Shown one piece after another: positions 9,203 to 17,481 of a stretch of 47,078 nt of DNA; within the stretch, counting starts at the first letter, position 1, and every line of letters starts with the position of its first letter. Source of the stretch: an uncultured Clostridium sp. (GTDB taxonomy: Bacteria > Bacillota > Clostridia > Lachnospirales > Lachnospiraceae); assembly GCA_900547035.1 (NCBI GenBank), contig URFM01000024.1:1-47078 (forward strand), read 5' to 3'. The notes under the pieces were generated by a model, which saw only the letters and a program-made list of their open reading frames with translations, ran no database searches and was not told where the DNA came from. Position numbers and translations under genes: made by a program.

Positions 9203-9228
9203 CCTTCCTTCTGCCATTTTTTCGATGC

Positions 9229-9255
9229 AAAAAGTGTTCCTATAATACACTTTTT
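9229..9255. terminator. Possible second hairpin terminator
   Basis: A perfect 9-bp stem, AAAAAGTGT with ACACTTTTT, has a 9-base loop and A/T runs on both sides, so it could stop transcription in either direction. It is short and AT-rich. The TATAAT within its loop region could equally be a promoter fragment. Confidence 0.4.
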
Positions 9256-9429
9256 CGTCGCAATTTATGCTGCGCCATGGTATACTACTCTTGCGATGTC
9301 AGGCTCCCAAGGCCGAAATTTCCGGATTGCAAAAAAGAAGATGGGCTTGTGAACCTTCCACTGTATGCGGTGGAGGAATTCAGAGGAGTTTGAGACACAA
9401 AATTTGGATGGGCGAGGGAGGCGGAGAGG

Positions 9430-9765
9430 ATGCCGGCATATTTTAATTTATCACTGGAATTTGAACGAGAGAATCATTATCCTGATTTTATGGAAGATTT
9501 TTTTGAGTTTTTGGAACAAACGGGGCTGCGGTATCTGTCAGGTTATTGGGGGTCATAGAAAAATTCTGGGGATGAAATCATCCGATGGAATCAATCAAAA
9601 CTGGAACAGGATTTCCAGCTGGGTTTTACAGAACATTATTCTCATGATTATAAACAGGTATTGTATTCTTTCCGTGGATATTCAGAGGTAAGAGGGTTTT
9701 GGATGAATCAATATCCGTGCATGAAGGAGGGGGAAGTCGTTTCGGCAGAGCGGGAAATCAGATAA
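9430..9765 (+). pseudogene. Unknown small protein gene interrupted by an in-frame TAG
   Basis: From ATG 9430, behind a good ribosome binding site (GGGAGGCGGAGAGG), an open frame of 42 codons reads MPAYFNLSLEFERENHYPDF and onward, then meets TAG at 9556-9558. The same frame then stays open for another 68 codons to TAA at 9763-9765. Both halves have a protein-like composition (acidic and aromatic-rich), and the second half contains YSFRGYSEVRGFWMNQYP. This looks like one gene of about 111 codons broken by a single nonsense change. I do not recognise the family. A sequencing error is possible. It lies just upstream of the M13 peptidase gene. Confidence 0.55.
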
Positions 9766-9796
9766 AAACAGAGATTTTGACAGGAGGAAGACAATC

Positions 9797-11875
9797 ATGA
9801 AAAATCAACAGAAACAGTATCACAGTTATCAAAGAATGGCAGCGGCTGTTCTTTCCCTTATCATCTTGCTTTCCATTCTGATTACAGGCTGCAATGGAGA
9901 AAGCAGTCCGGATGGACAGACGGAATCCGGCGCGGAAACATCGGCGGTCTCCCAGACTGAGCCGTCTCAGAGCACGGTTGTTTCGGAAAAGGATGATTAT
10001 TACGAAGCGGTCAACGGGGAGCTGATTGACAGCTGGGAGATTGAACCAGATGAAAGCATGAAAAACTGGTTCAGCATCCTCCAGGACCGGGTAAATGAGC
10101 GCATTGCGGAAATAATCCGGGAAACGTCAGAGAAGGACGATTTGTTAAAGGGCAGCGATGAAAGCAACGTCCGGGCACTGTATTTAACGGGTATGGATGA
10201 GGACAGCCGGAACGCAGGGGGATTTGGAGAAACGGTTTCGGCGTTTTTGACCCAGGTGGATGAGGCAGGAAGCGTAGAGGAGCTTACCCGCATCTGCATG
10301 GAATTTTGCCGGAATTACGGTCTTTATTCGATTTTCGGAATGTCTGTAGGCGCCGATTATGAAGACTCCTCGGTCAAGACCCTGAGCGTAGATGCGGGAG
10401 ATACGGGACTGAGCAAGGAAATCTGGTTTTCGGAAGATGAAACTAACCAGGCGGCGGTTTCTGCTTTTGAGGAGCTTTTGAGAAAACTCGGAGAGATTGA
10501 GGGATATTCTCAGGATGAGGCCCGGAAGGCTGCAGAGGATACCGTAAACCTTATGCGCTCCCTTGCGGAAAAATCCCTGTCCCAGTCCGAACTTTATGAC
10601 CCGGAAAAGACCTACAACGTTTACACGGTTTCTCAGCTGGAAGAGCTGTTTTCCGGAAATATTTCCTCGGAAATGGTAGCGGAGATTTTCGGGGTCGGCC
10701 TTGAAGAACCTGTAATTGTTACGGAGATTGAAAAAGCAAAGCTGCTGGGGACTTTTCTTACGGAGGAAAATCTTCCTGTCCTGAAGGAGTATGTGAAGCT
10801 GTGCGCCCACAAGGACCTGGGTTCCTATATTGATATGGAAAGCAATCAGGCGGTGCTCGAGTACAATATGACGGTTTCCGGCACAGAGGAGAGCAGTCCT
10901 TTTGAAGAACGGCTGATGGACCAGATTCAGGGACTGCTGGGATTTGAATGTGGAAAAATGTACTGCCAACAATATTATCCGGAAGAAACAACCGCTGATG
11001 TGACCCGGATGATCGACCAGGTTAAGGAAACCTTCCGCCGGCGCATCGACGGACTGGAGTGGATGAGCGAGGCCACAAAGGAGGAAGCGAAGAATAAGCT
11101 GGACAAGCTGAATGTGCGGGTAGGTCATCCGGATACCTGGCCTCAGGACAGATATGAACTGGTTCTGGACGCCCCGGAGGACGGAGGGACTTATATTGAA
11201 AACTATTTAAAGGCCGCAAAAGCCTCAGTGGATTACGACTTTGCCACAAAAGATGAGCCGACGGACCGGACCTTGTGGCCGGATACGCCTCAGACGGTAA
11301 ACGCATATTATGATTCTCAGACCAACAGCATTACGATACTGGCGGGCATCCTGCAGGACCCCTTCTACAATCCGGAAGCTTCCCCGGAGGAGAATCTGGG
11401 GGGAATCGGTACTGTCATCGGACACGAGATTACCCATGCCTTTGATACAAGCGGTTCGCAGTTTGATGAGAATGGAAATTTGAGGGATTGGTGGACTGCT
11501 GAGGACAAGGAACGTTTCCAGGAACTGGCCGGGAATGTAATTTCCTATTACGATGGCATGGAAGTAAATGGAAGAACGGTAAACGGCCAGCAGACCGTGA
11601 CAGAAAACATAGCGGATTTGGGAGGCGTTTCCTGTGTGACGGAAATCGCGGGCTCCGAGGGATATGACCTGAAAAAAGTTTATGAGTCCTACGCGAATAT
11701 CTGGGCCTCAAAGGAGCGGGAGGAGTATTCTGCTATGCTGATTGCCATAGATACGCATTCTCCTGCGAAAATACGGATCAACGCGGTCCTGTCGGCGCAG
11801 CCGGAGTTCCGCAGCCTCTACGGCATTGAGGAGGGGGACGGAATGTATCAGGAAAGTATGCCGAATATATGGTAA
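9797..11875 (+). CDS. M13-family metallopeptidase, lipoprotein (PepO/neprilysin-like)
   Basis: This is a zinc endopeptidase of the neprilysin family, predicted to be tethered outside the cell membrane. The 692-residue protein starts with a lipoprotein signal peptide ending in the lipobox LITGC (about residue 33). The catalytic HEITH motif is at residues 543-547, and the downstream ENIADLGG at 603-610 supplies the third zinc ligand (E603) and the supporting Asp (D607). The C-terminal RINAVLSAQPEF segment is typical of the family. Length is close to the usual 650-700. The start is the ATG behind ACAGGAGGAAG. Likely substrates are small peptides. A convergent hairpin follows at 11930. Confidence 0.93.
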   Translation: MKNQQKQYHSYQRMAAAVLSLIILLSILITGCNGESSPDGQTESGAETSAVSQTEPSQSTVVSEKDDYYEAVNGELIDSWEIEPDESMKNWFSILQDRVNERIAEIIRETSEKDDLLKGSDESNVRALYLTGMDEDSRNAGGFGETVSAFLTQVDEAGSVEELTRICMEFCRNYGLYSIFGMSVGADYEDSSVKTLSVDAGDTGLSKEIWFSEDETNQAAVSAFEELLRKLGEIEGYSQDEARKAAEDTVNLMRSLAEKSLSQSELYDPEKTYNVYTVSQLEELFSGNISSEMVAEIFGVGLEEPVIVTEIEKAKLLGTFLTEENLPVLKEYVKLCAHKDLGSYIDMESNQAVLEYNMTVSGTEESSPFEERLMDQIQGLLGFECGKMYCQQYYPEETTADVTRMIDQVKETFRRRIDGLEWMSEATKEEAKNKLDKLNVRVGHPDTWPQDRYELVLDAPEDGGTYIENYLKAAKASVDYDFATKDEPTDRTLWPDTPQTVNAYYDSQTNSITILAGILQDPFYNPEASPEENLGGIGTVIGHEITHAFDTSGSQFDENGNLRDWWTAEDKERFQELAGNVISYYDGMEVNGRTVNGQQTVTENIADLGGVSCVTEIAGSEGYDLKKVYESYANIWASKEREEYSAMLIAIDTHSPAKIRINAVLSAQPEFRSLYGIEEGDGMYQESMPNIW

Positions 11876-11929
11876 ATTTAACAGAATGGAGGGGGAGATA
11901 TCACTTCCCCACAAAAAGTACGCATGAGA

Positions 11930-11966
11930 AATGTCCCGCTGGTTGAGTGCCTTCCAGCGGGACATT
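11930..11966. terminator. Bidirectional terminator between convergent genes
   Basis: A perfect 13-bp stem (11930-11942 with 11954-11966, arm AATGTCCCGCTGG) has an 11-base loop and is followed by a T-containing stretch (CTGCAATTTTA). It sits between the M13 peptidase gene and the minus-strand nucleotidase gene and probably serves both. Confidence 0.75.
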
Positions 11967-11974
11967 CTGCAATT

Positions 11975-14113
11975 TTACTTCTGGTTCTGACGTTTTCTCC
12001 AAATAACGGCTGTCGCCGCCGCAAGGATGACGACAACGGCTATTGGAACCACAGGAAGGTTTTCTCCTGTTTTTGCCGCCGGCTCAGGGCTTTCGGCCGT
12101 TTCCCCGGTGGATTCTTCTGTGGTGATTTCAGCGGAAGCGTTCTCCTCGGTCTGTTCGCCGTCAACCGGAGCACAGCTTCCGTCTGCCAGGAAGGTTAAG
12201 GAGGGCTGTTCCCGATACTCGTCTACAGTGATGCCGAATCCGGGATAGTTGTCAATATAGATTTCCTGCTGCGTATCCGCCAGTCGAACGCCATGGGCAC
12301 CGTCGGAAAGAGTGATCCGCAGTATTCCATTTTCATCGGTCGTACCGTTCTGGCGCTCACCGCCGTCTATCCGATAGGACAGCTCCTGACCGCCAAGAGG
12401 CTCTCCGGCTTCATCGGTAATGAGAATGGAAGCGGTGTAATCCTTTGGTTCATAGCCGTCGCCTCTCATCTGAATCCGGTTTCCGATTCCTGCATATCCC
12501 TCCAGCAGCCCGTCCTTTATGCAGCTTTCCAGATAGGTTCGTACGGTTTCCAGCTCGCCGCCGGCCTCCCCGTACTTAGGCAGCTCGCCCAGCATGGTAT
12601 AGTCATTTCCGCCGCTCATAATGTAATTATTGCTGGCCATGATAATTTCCGTAGCGGCGTCTTCCCGGTCCAGTGGCTCAGTCTGACCGTCAAGGGTAAT
12701 AGAGGTCACACGATTTCCGGCCTCCCCGTCAGGATTATAAACAACTGTAAACCCGGAAATCTGGAGAAATCCGCCGGAATTGGTCTGCTGCAGCAGCATG
12801 CCGGTTTCTTTATCCTGTCCGTCCAAAGTTGAGCCGGATACTTCCATTACTTCATAGAGAATTGACGGTGTAACCTTCTTCAGGTAAATGGTATTGGAGA
12901 ATGGGAATGCGGAAATCAGGTCTCCCATAGTGATTTCGCCGTTTGGAGCCATGGCGCGTATGCCGCCGCCGTTTTCTACCGCGATTACCGGAAGGTCCGT
13001 ATCAGTTCCCAGGGTCTGTAAATAAGTTTCGGCTGCACTCTTAAAGGCGTCCGCGGTAAAATCTCCGTAGTTCGTCTCAACCAGACGGGTTACCGCCACG
13101 ACACCGACTTGTCCCGCCCAGAGGGTGGTAGGAGTGCTGCCGACGATTTCCGTCAAAAGCTCTGACTGTGAGGACTCGATTTGGGAGATTTGTTCCGCTA
13201 CTGTCGCAACGGAGGGGATATTGGCCAGATCGGCCGGGCCAAGAAGTTCTTCCGAGACGGATACGTCATCGCCGCTGACCGTCAGCGTCAGCTTTCCGAT
13301 GCCGGTCATGCCGGAACCGGTCTGAACGATTAAAACGCCATTGGTTTCTTCATTTTCCACCGTATGGCTGTGTCCGTCGATGATGGCATCTATTTTATCT
13401 TGGTATTCTCCGGTCATGGCCTCCGCCAACTCTATGCTGGTGCAGGAGGCATCTGTATTTCCCATGTGGCAGACGGCAACGATGGCGTCCACATCCTCCT
13501 GCTCCAGGTGGTCGATTTCTTTTTTTGCCGTTTACACCTCGTCCTCAAATTCCAGATCGGTGATTCCCGATGGATTGGTGGAACTGGCGGTATCCGAGGT
13601 AGTCAGGCCGAAGAACCCGATTTTCATTCCGTTCCGCTCGATTACCGTATGGCAGCCAGTATTGCCTTCTGGTATGTTCTGCAGAAGAGGACTGCCGTCC
13701 CGGTAAATGTTGGCTGCCAGGATAGGAAAATCGGCCAGCCGGGCATTACTTAAAAACTGTTCCGTTCCAAAGTCGAATTCATGGTTGCCTGCGGTCATTA
13801 AATCGTAGCCGGCCATATTCATCAGCCGGATGATGTCGGCTCCCTTGGTCAGGGAAGCAAGGGGAAGTCCCTGGGTGGCGTCCCCGGCGTCCACCAGGAT
13901 GGAATTCGGAGTGCTTTCCTTCAGTCCCGCCGCCATATCAATGCCCACAATGCTTTCGCCGTCTCCGCTGAGATAACCGTGGGTGTCGTTTGTATGGTAG
14001 ATGACAACCTCACGCGCGGTTTCGTCTGCGGCATTTTTGGCAGTCTGGGCGGAAACAGTCATGGAAAACGGCATGCACAGGGATAAAACGACAGCTAAAA
14101 ATTTCTTTTTCAT
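11975..14113 (-). pseudogene. Secreted 5'-nucleotidase/metallophosphatase (UshA-like), split by one TAA codon
   Basis: The family hydrolyses extracellular nucleotides to salvage nucleosides and phosphate. From ATG 14113 (behind GGAGGAAGG) the frame encodes a signal peptide, then metallophosphatase motifs YHTNDTHGYL, DAGDATQG and GNHEFDFG. Codon 194 is TAA (13532-13534). The same frame then continues TAKKEIDHLEQEDVDAIVAV, GHSHTVE, the C-terminal nucleotidase domain, an Ig-like region and a membrane segment near the C-terminus. Total length, 712 codons, is right for the family. GAA-to-TAA is the simplest explanation, since homologues would be expected to have Glu or similar there. A downstream GTG at 13492 could restart translation, but that product would lack the signal peptide and the first metal ligands. 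Confidence 0.85.
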
Positions 14114-14168
14114 AATTTCGCCTTCCTCCATTATAAGTGTCTTTATAAAAGCGGATGGAAATCCTCCG

Positions 14169-14609
14169 CTATTCAAACCATGCAACCGCTCTTACAGGGG
14201 AACCGTCGCTGTGGTCTGTTTTCAGCGGAAAACAGCTGAACCAGAACAGGTCCTTTCCGCATTGTTCAAGATTGCAAAGATTTTCCAGGTTGATGATATC
14301 ATTTTTCAGGAAAAGTTTTTTGTGTCTTGTCAGGTTCACATCGGCAATGGGGTCAAGACCGATTACATCAAAGCCGATGCCCAACTGCTCCGGGGGGAAC
14401 TGGTCCAGGGTGGTGCGTTCCGGGAACAGATGGGCGGGAGGGTCCGCGTGCGTTCCGGTATGTGAGAACATGGAAATCTTCGTTTCCTTGAATCCGTCCT
14501 TTTCATATGTATTGGCGGGCCGGAACTTCGGCGGCTCCGTGCCGGGATATACCGGCATATGTTCCGTAATGGTATGTGTTAAATCAATGACCTTCATGTT
14601 GGATTTCAT
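14169..14609 (-). pseudogene. Cyclase-family (kynurenine formamidase-like) protein with internal deletion
   Basis: Members of this family are metal-dependent amidohydrolases marked by HxGTHxDxPxH; here it is HTGTHADPPAH (residues 50-60). The N-terminal part (IDLTHTITEHMPVYPGTEPP) and the C-terminal part (IGLDPIADVNLTRHKKLF..SPVRAVAWF) both look normal. The protein has only 146 residues against about 205-215 in the family. The missing 60-70 residues would fall between DQFPPEQ (around 70) and LGIGFDVIGLDP. The deletion is in frame, so a protein may still be made, but it loses the central strand region. The ATG at 14609 overlaps the stop of the upstream membrane-protein gene (ATGA), implying coupling. 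Whether it is non-functional is inference. Confidence 0.7.
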
Positions 14610-15067
14610 CCCTGCGGATTCATTTTCTTATTTTGACTGCCGCCCACAATGAACAGGACAGGAGCCGCAATTCCTCCTAAAAGGTTGCAGACGCTCATCA
14701 GGTTGATTCCGCCGGAGAGACTGAGTACGCCGAAAATCAGCAGGATGATTCCCCAGACGAAAAAGTAGGTGGATGCGCTGTCTGCTTTTCGGAGCCCCAC
14801 GATGCCGACAATGATTTTTACCGCGTTAAAGATGACCGTCATTCCCAGTCCTACATACGCAACCCCTGACAGGGCCATCATGGCCTGGTCCATGGTGAGA
14901 CCGCCTTCGCTCAGCTGCGCCTCCACAGCGGCTTGTTCTTCCGCGCTCATGTTTGCGACGGAACTCAGCGACAGGCCGGTATTGACTGCAGCAATCAAAA
15001 TGGCGGCTGCCGCGCACACAATCATCAGGATTGAGGCAATGCGGAGCAGTTGGTTTTTATTGTTCAT
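14606..15067 (-). CDS. Small four-helix membrane protein of unknown function
   Basis: The 153-residue protein has about four hydrophobic segments (residues 9-30, 65-90, 98-120 and 122-142) with an acidic extracytoplasmic loop (MSAEEQAAVEAQLSEG) after the first. It ends in the polar tail SQNKKMNPQG. The arrangement resembles DUF4064-type membrane proteins, but I cannot assign a function. The start at 15067 has a good ribosome binding site (CCAGGAGGAG). It is followed in the same operon by the cyclase-family gene, overlapping by four bases. A probable promoter lies at 15127-15155. Confidence 0.75.
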   Translation of the reverse strand: MNNKNQLLRIASILMIVCAAAAILIAAVNTGLSLSSVANMSAEEQAAVEAQLSEGGLTMDQAMMALSGVAYVGLGMTVIFNAVKIIVGIVGLRKADSASTYFFVWGIILLIFGVLSLSGGINLMSVCNLLGGIAAPVLFIVGGSQNKKMNPQG

Positions 15068-15126
15068 TTTGTCTCCTCCTGGAGATGATTTTCAGGGACT
15101 ATGCCCTGACCAATTCAATGAAACTT

Positions 15127-15155
15127 ATTATATCACTTGTCCGCTAAGTTGAGAA
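15127..15155 (-). promoter_or_regulatory. Probable promoter of the membrane-protein/cyclase operon
   Basis: On the minus strand TTCTCA (15150-15155) and a perfect TATAAT (15127-15132) are 17 bases apart, about 60 bases upstream of the ATG at 15067. The -35 box matches consensus at only four of six positions. Confidence 0.5.
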
Positions 15156-15208
15156 CTATATATTAAAAGAAATGTAAGACATAAGTAGTACCGGCCGGAA
15201 GCGGAATA

Positions 15209-15217
15209 TGATACAAT
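15209..15217 (+). promoter_or_regulatory. Extended -10 element before the SHOCT-protein gene
   Basis: TGATACAAT fits the extended -10 pattern (TG, one base, TACAAT) about 70 bases ahead of ATG 15285. No good -35 box was found, which is acceptable for extended -10 promoters. Confidence 0.4.
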
Positions 15218-15284
15218 TTAAGGGAAGAATAAGTTTTGCCGCAGATACACGACAGAGATAGATTCAGCGATTGGAGGAGGAGAT

Positions 15285-15620
15285 ATGTCCAGAAAGATAA
15301 GGGTGAAACCGGGGAAAGGGCAGTCCATGGCCGGATTATGCGTTGGCGTTTTGTTCTGCCTCATTGGCCTGTTCGTTGTTATTCCTTCCTTTGGGTTATT
15401 TGGAATATTTTGGACGCTGATGGCAGTGATTATCACGGTGACGAATGCTGTGAACGCGTTTTCTCAAAAGGGAATCAGCACCCATGAGATTATTGTAGAT
15501 GAAAATGACCAGGAAGATATAGAAAATCGCTTAAAAGCCGCAAAGAAACTTTATGAAGAGGGTATCATTACGAAAGAGGAGTATGAGTCAAAACGCAAAG
15601 AGATTTTGAAGGACCTTTAA
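15285..15620 (+). CDS. SHOCT-domain membrane protein
   Basis: The 111-residue protein has two closely spaced hydrophobic segments (about residues 16-35 and 38-55) and a C-terminal SHOCT domain (about 82-110, with ENRLKAAKKLYEEGIITKEE). SHOCT is a short helical module of unknown role that often sits at protein ends and may mediate oligomerisation. The start has an excellent ribosome binding site (GGAGGAGGAGAT before ATG 15285). It lies 32 bases upstream of the choloylglycine-hydrolase-family gene on the same strand, so the two may be co-transcribed. Confidence 0.8.
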   Translation: MSRKIRVKPGKGQSMAGLCVGVLFCLIGLFVVIPSFGLFGIFWTLMAVIITVTNAVNAFSQKGISTHEIIVDENDQEDIENRLKAAKKLYEEGIITKEEYESKRKEILKDL

Positions 15621-15652
15621 CGCCTCAAACAAGTATGGAAGGAGAGATTTTT

Positions 15653-16729
15653 ATGATGCAGAACAGAACGGGCACTCTGGGGCTGGAGGCCGCCTGCAGC
15701 GCGGTTTCCTGGACGACCCTGGACCAGAAGCATCTCTGGGGGCGCAATTATGATTTTGACCGGTTAGCCGAGGGGACGGGGATGACTTTTCTGCCCCGGG
15801 GATTAAAGTATCAGGGCGTTGTTTCGGATGAGAAAATGCCGGCCCCGCACACTGCGGCATACGCCTGCGCGGGAGTTGGGATTCTGATGGAGCCTACCCC
15901 GGTCCTCTATGAGGGGATGAATGAAAAGGGACTGATGGGAGGGCAGCTGTATTACCGCGGATTTGCCAGCTATGAGAAGGTTTCCTGCCCGGATGAACAT
16001 TCCCTGCAGCCTCCCTTTCTGGTTTATCACCTTCTGGCCCAGTGCGCCAGCGTAGAAGAAGCGGTCCTCTGGCTTCGGAATAAAATCAAGCTGGTGGATA
16101 TTCCGTTCTTTGGCACTGTGCCGCCGCTGCACTGGTCCTTACATGACGCATCCGGAGAGACCATTGTGGTGGAACCGGACCGGGATGGCCTTCATATTTA
16201 CCGGGATACCCTGGGAGTTATGACCAACAGCCCCGGTTATGGCTGGCATCGGCTGAATCTGTTAAATTATGCGGGCCTCAGGGATAGAGATTATCCTACG
16301 GTGGAGCTGGATGGAGAGACGCTGGACCAGTGCTTTTCCGGAAGCGGCTTTCAGGGACTGCCGGGAGACTGGAGTTCGCCATCCCGCTTTGTGCGTCTGG
16401 CTTTTATGAAAAAATACGCCTCCAAAGGGCGCAATGAGGAGGAGGGGGTCAGCCGGATGCTCCACCTGTTTAGGAGCGCAGCATTCCCTCTGGGGATGGT
16501 CAAGGTGAGCCATCAGAGCCACGTAACGGAGCTGGACCGGACGGTAGTTCCCTTTGATTACACGGTGTATACTTCTATTTACTGCGCGGAGTCTTTAAAA
16601 GCCTACTGGACTACCTACGAGAACTGGCGGGTGCAGTGCCTGGAACTTGGCGCTCTTTTAAACCGGAGAGAACCACTGACCATTTCCCTTGGAAATGAGC
16701 CGGATTTTCTGGACCGTACGCCCCGGTAA
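15653..16729 (+). CDS. Choloylglycine hydrolase family protein (linear amide C-N hydrolase)
   Basis: This is an Ntn-hydrolase of the bile salt hydrolase/penicillin V acylase family, which cleaves amide bonds with an N-terminal Cys. I place the start at ATG 15653, not 15635, because AAGGAGAG lies correctly in front of it; the product is 358 residues. C15 (AACSAVSW) is the presumed nucleophile, with R31 and D34 (WGRNYDFD) at exactly the spacing seen from Cys2 to Arg18 and Asp21 in bile salt hydrolases. N90 (NEKGL), TNSPGYGWH and SPSRFVR supply the other expected residues. Fourteen residues must be removed to expose the Cys, as in pro-enzymes of the acylase branch. In a gut bacterium, bile-acid conjugates or N-acyl amino acids are plausible substrates. 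The sequence does not settle which. Confidence 0.88.
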   Translation: MMQNRTGTLGLEAACSAVSWTTLDQKHLWGRNYDFDRLAEGTGMTFLPRGLKYQGVVSDEKMPAPHTAAYACAGVGILMEPTPVLYEGMNEKGLMGGQLYYRGFASYEKVSCPDEHSLQPPFLVYHLLAQCASVEEAVLWLRNKIKLVDIPFFGTVPPLHWSLHDASGETIVVEPDRDGLHIYRDTLGVMTNSPGYGWHRLNLLNYAGLRDRDYPTVELDGETLDQCFSGSGFQGLPGDWSSPSRFVRLAFMKKYASKGRNEEEGVSRMLHLFRSAAFPLGMVKVSHQSHVTELDRTVVPFDYTVYTSIYCAESLKAYWTTYENWRVQCLELGALLNRREPLTISLGNEPDFLDRTPR

Positions 16730-16833
16730 AGTGCTGGTGGAGCTGTAGAAATAACGGAGGGGGATTCTGGCAAGACTTTATCCGCTTTTTCAAGAAGAGA
16801 AATCCACATAATCAATCGGGAGGAGGAGAGAAG

Positions 16834-17481
16834 ATGAGAAAAGGAATGGCAGTCATGCTGTCAGCTGCCTTGGCAGGCTGTTTGTGGGGCTGTAATGGCG
16901 AAGGGGAAAATGCGGAAGAAGTTTCCCTGTACGCCCAGGGGATGGACGTTATCCGGCTGCTGCAGGAGATGAGCCAGTCGGAGGAATATGCCGGTTTTAT
17001 AAGCGGAAGTCCCGAACTCCAGGACAAGATTCTGGAGATGGGGCAGGGAGACTATGTCGCTCCAAAAGCGGTGTACCAGATACAGACGGACGGCGATTCG
17101 ATTCTCTCCGCAGCCGGTATCGGCAGCCAGGAGGAACTGTCGGAAGAGCTGCGGATATTTTTAAATAAGCGGGTCATCGGTGCCGTTCCGTCTCAGCTCA
17201 ACGGCATGAGCGGGGTGGAAAGCCTTGCGGCGGCAAATGCCTGTATGGCCGGAAAAACCTTTCAAAACAGCGCGGCTTCCGAAGACGTTATCTATCTGTA
17301 CACCTTTGAGGACGCCGCTCCGGCGGCGGTGACCTTTATTGCCGGTGAGGACGATACGGTAGAAGCCACCGGCATGTTTGTACTGCTGGAGGAGCTCCCC
17401 CTGGATTCGGCGGGGGAACTCCAAAGCTTTCTATCCAATATAGGAATCGAGGCGGAGGTGGCAGAAGTCAATGAATCTTAA
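16834..17481 (+). CDS. Putative lipoprotein of unknown function
   Basis: The 215-residue protein begins MRKGMAVMLSAALAGCLWGC, a short lipoprotein signal with two candidate lipobox cysteines (LAGC and LWGC). The mature part is acidic, without recognisable motifs or repeats. The start at 16834 has AGGAGGAGAG in front. Its end overlaps the start of the nitrilase-kinase gene by 11 bases in another frame, suggesting translational coupling and perhaps a joint role. I do not recognise the family. Confidence 0.75.
   Translation: MRKGMAVMLSAALAGCLWGCNGEGENAEEVSLYAQGMDVIRLLQEMSQSEEYAGFISGSPELQDKILEMGQGDYVAPKAVYQIQTDGDSILSAAGIGSQEELSEELRIFLNKRVIGAVPSQLNGMSGVESLAAANACMAGKTFQNSAASEDVIYLYTFEDAAPAAVTFIAGEDDTVEATGMFVLLEELPLDSAGELQSFLSNIGIEAEVAEVNES

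Larger units (their letters stand above)
9111..9429 (+). other. Intergenic region after the V-ATPase operon
   Basis: No convincing gene is seen. It contains the operon terminator (9164-9202) and a second A/T-flanked hairpin (9229-9255). A GGTATACT box near 9291-9298 could be a -10 element for the broken small gene at 9430, but no good -35 was found at the right distance. Confidence 0.5.

Noticed and set aside
9556..9558. TAG as pyrrolysine or other recoding
   Set aside because: No pyrrolysine genes or recoding structure were seen, and the gene is not of a known pyrrolysine family; a nonsense mutation is simpler.
9365..9691. 108-codon plus-strand frame between the V-ATPase and M13 genes
   Set aside because: It overlaps the better initiated, more protein-like frame at 9430-9765 and has no ribosome binding site.
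10184..11128. Long minus-strand open frame (314 codons) inside the M13 peptidase gene
   Set aside because: It is antisense to a gene with clear catalytic motifs, has no ribosome binding site and has a Cys/Arg/His-rich composition typical of shadow frames.
11975..12070. LPxTG-like sortase signal at the C-terminus of the nucleotidase
   Set aside because: The motif reads ENLPVVP, without the Thr-Gly needed for sortase cleavage; a plain membrane anchor is the safer reading.
15635..15652. Earlier ATG start for the choloylglycine-hydrolase-family gene
   Set aside because: The ribosome binding site AAGGAGAG lies after this ATG and correctly before ATG 15653.
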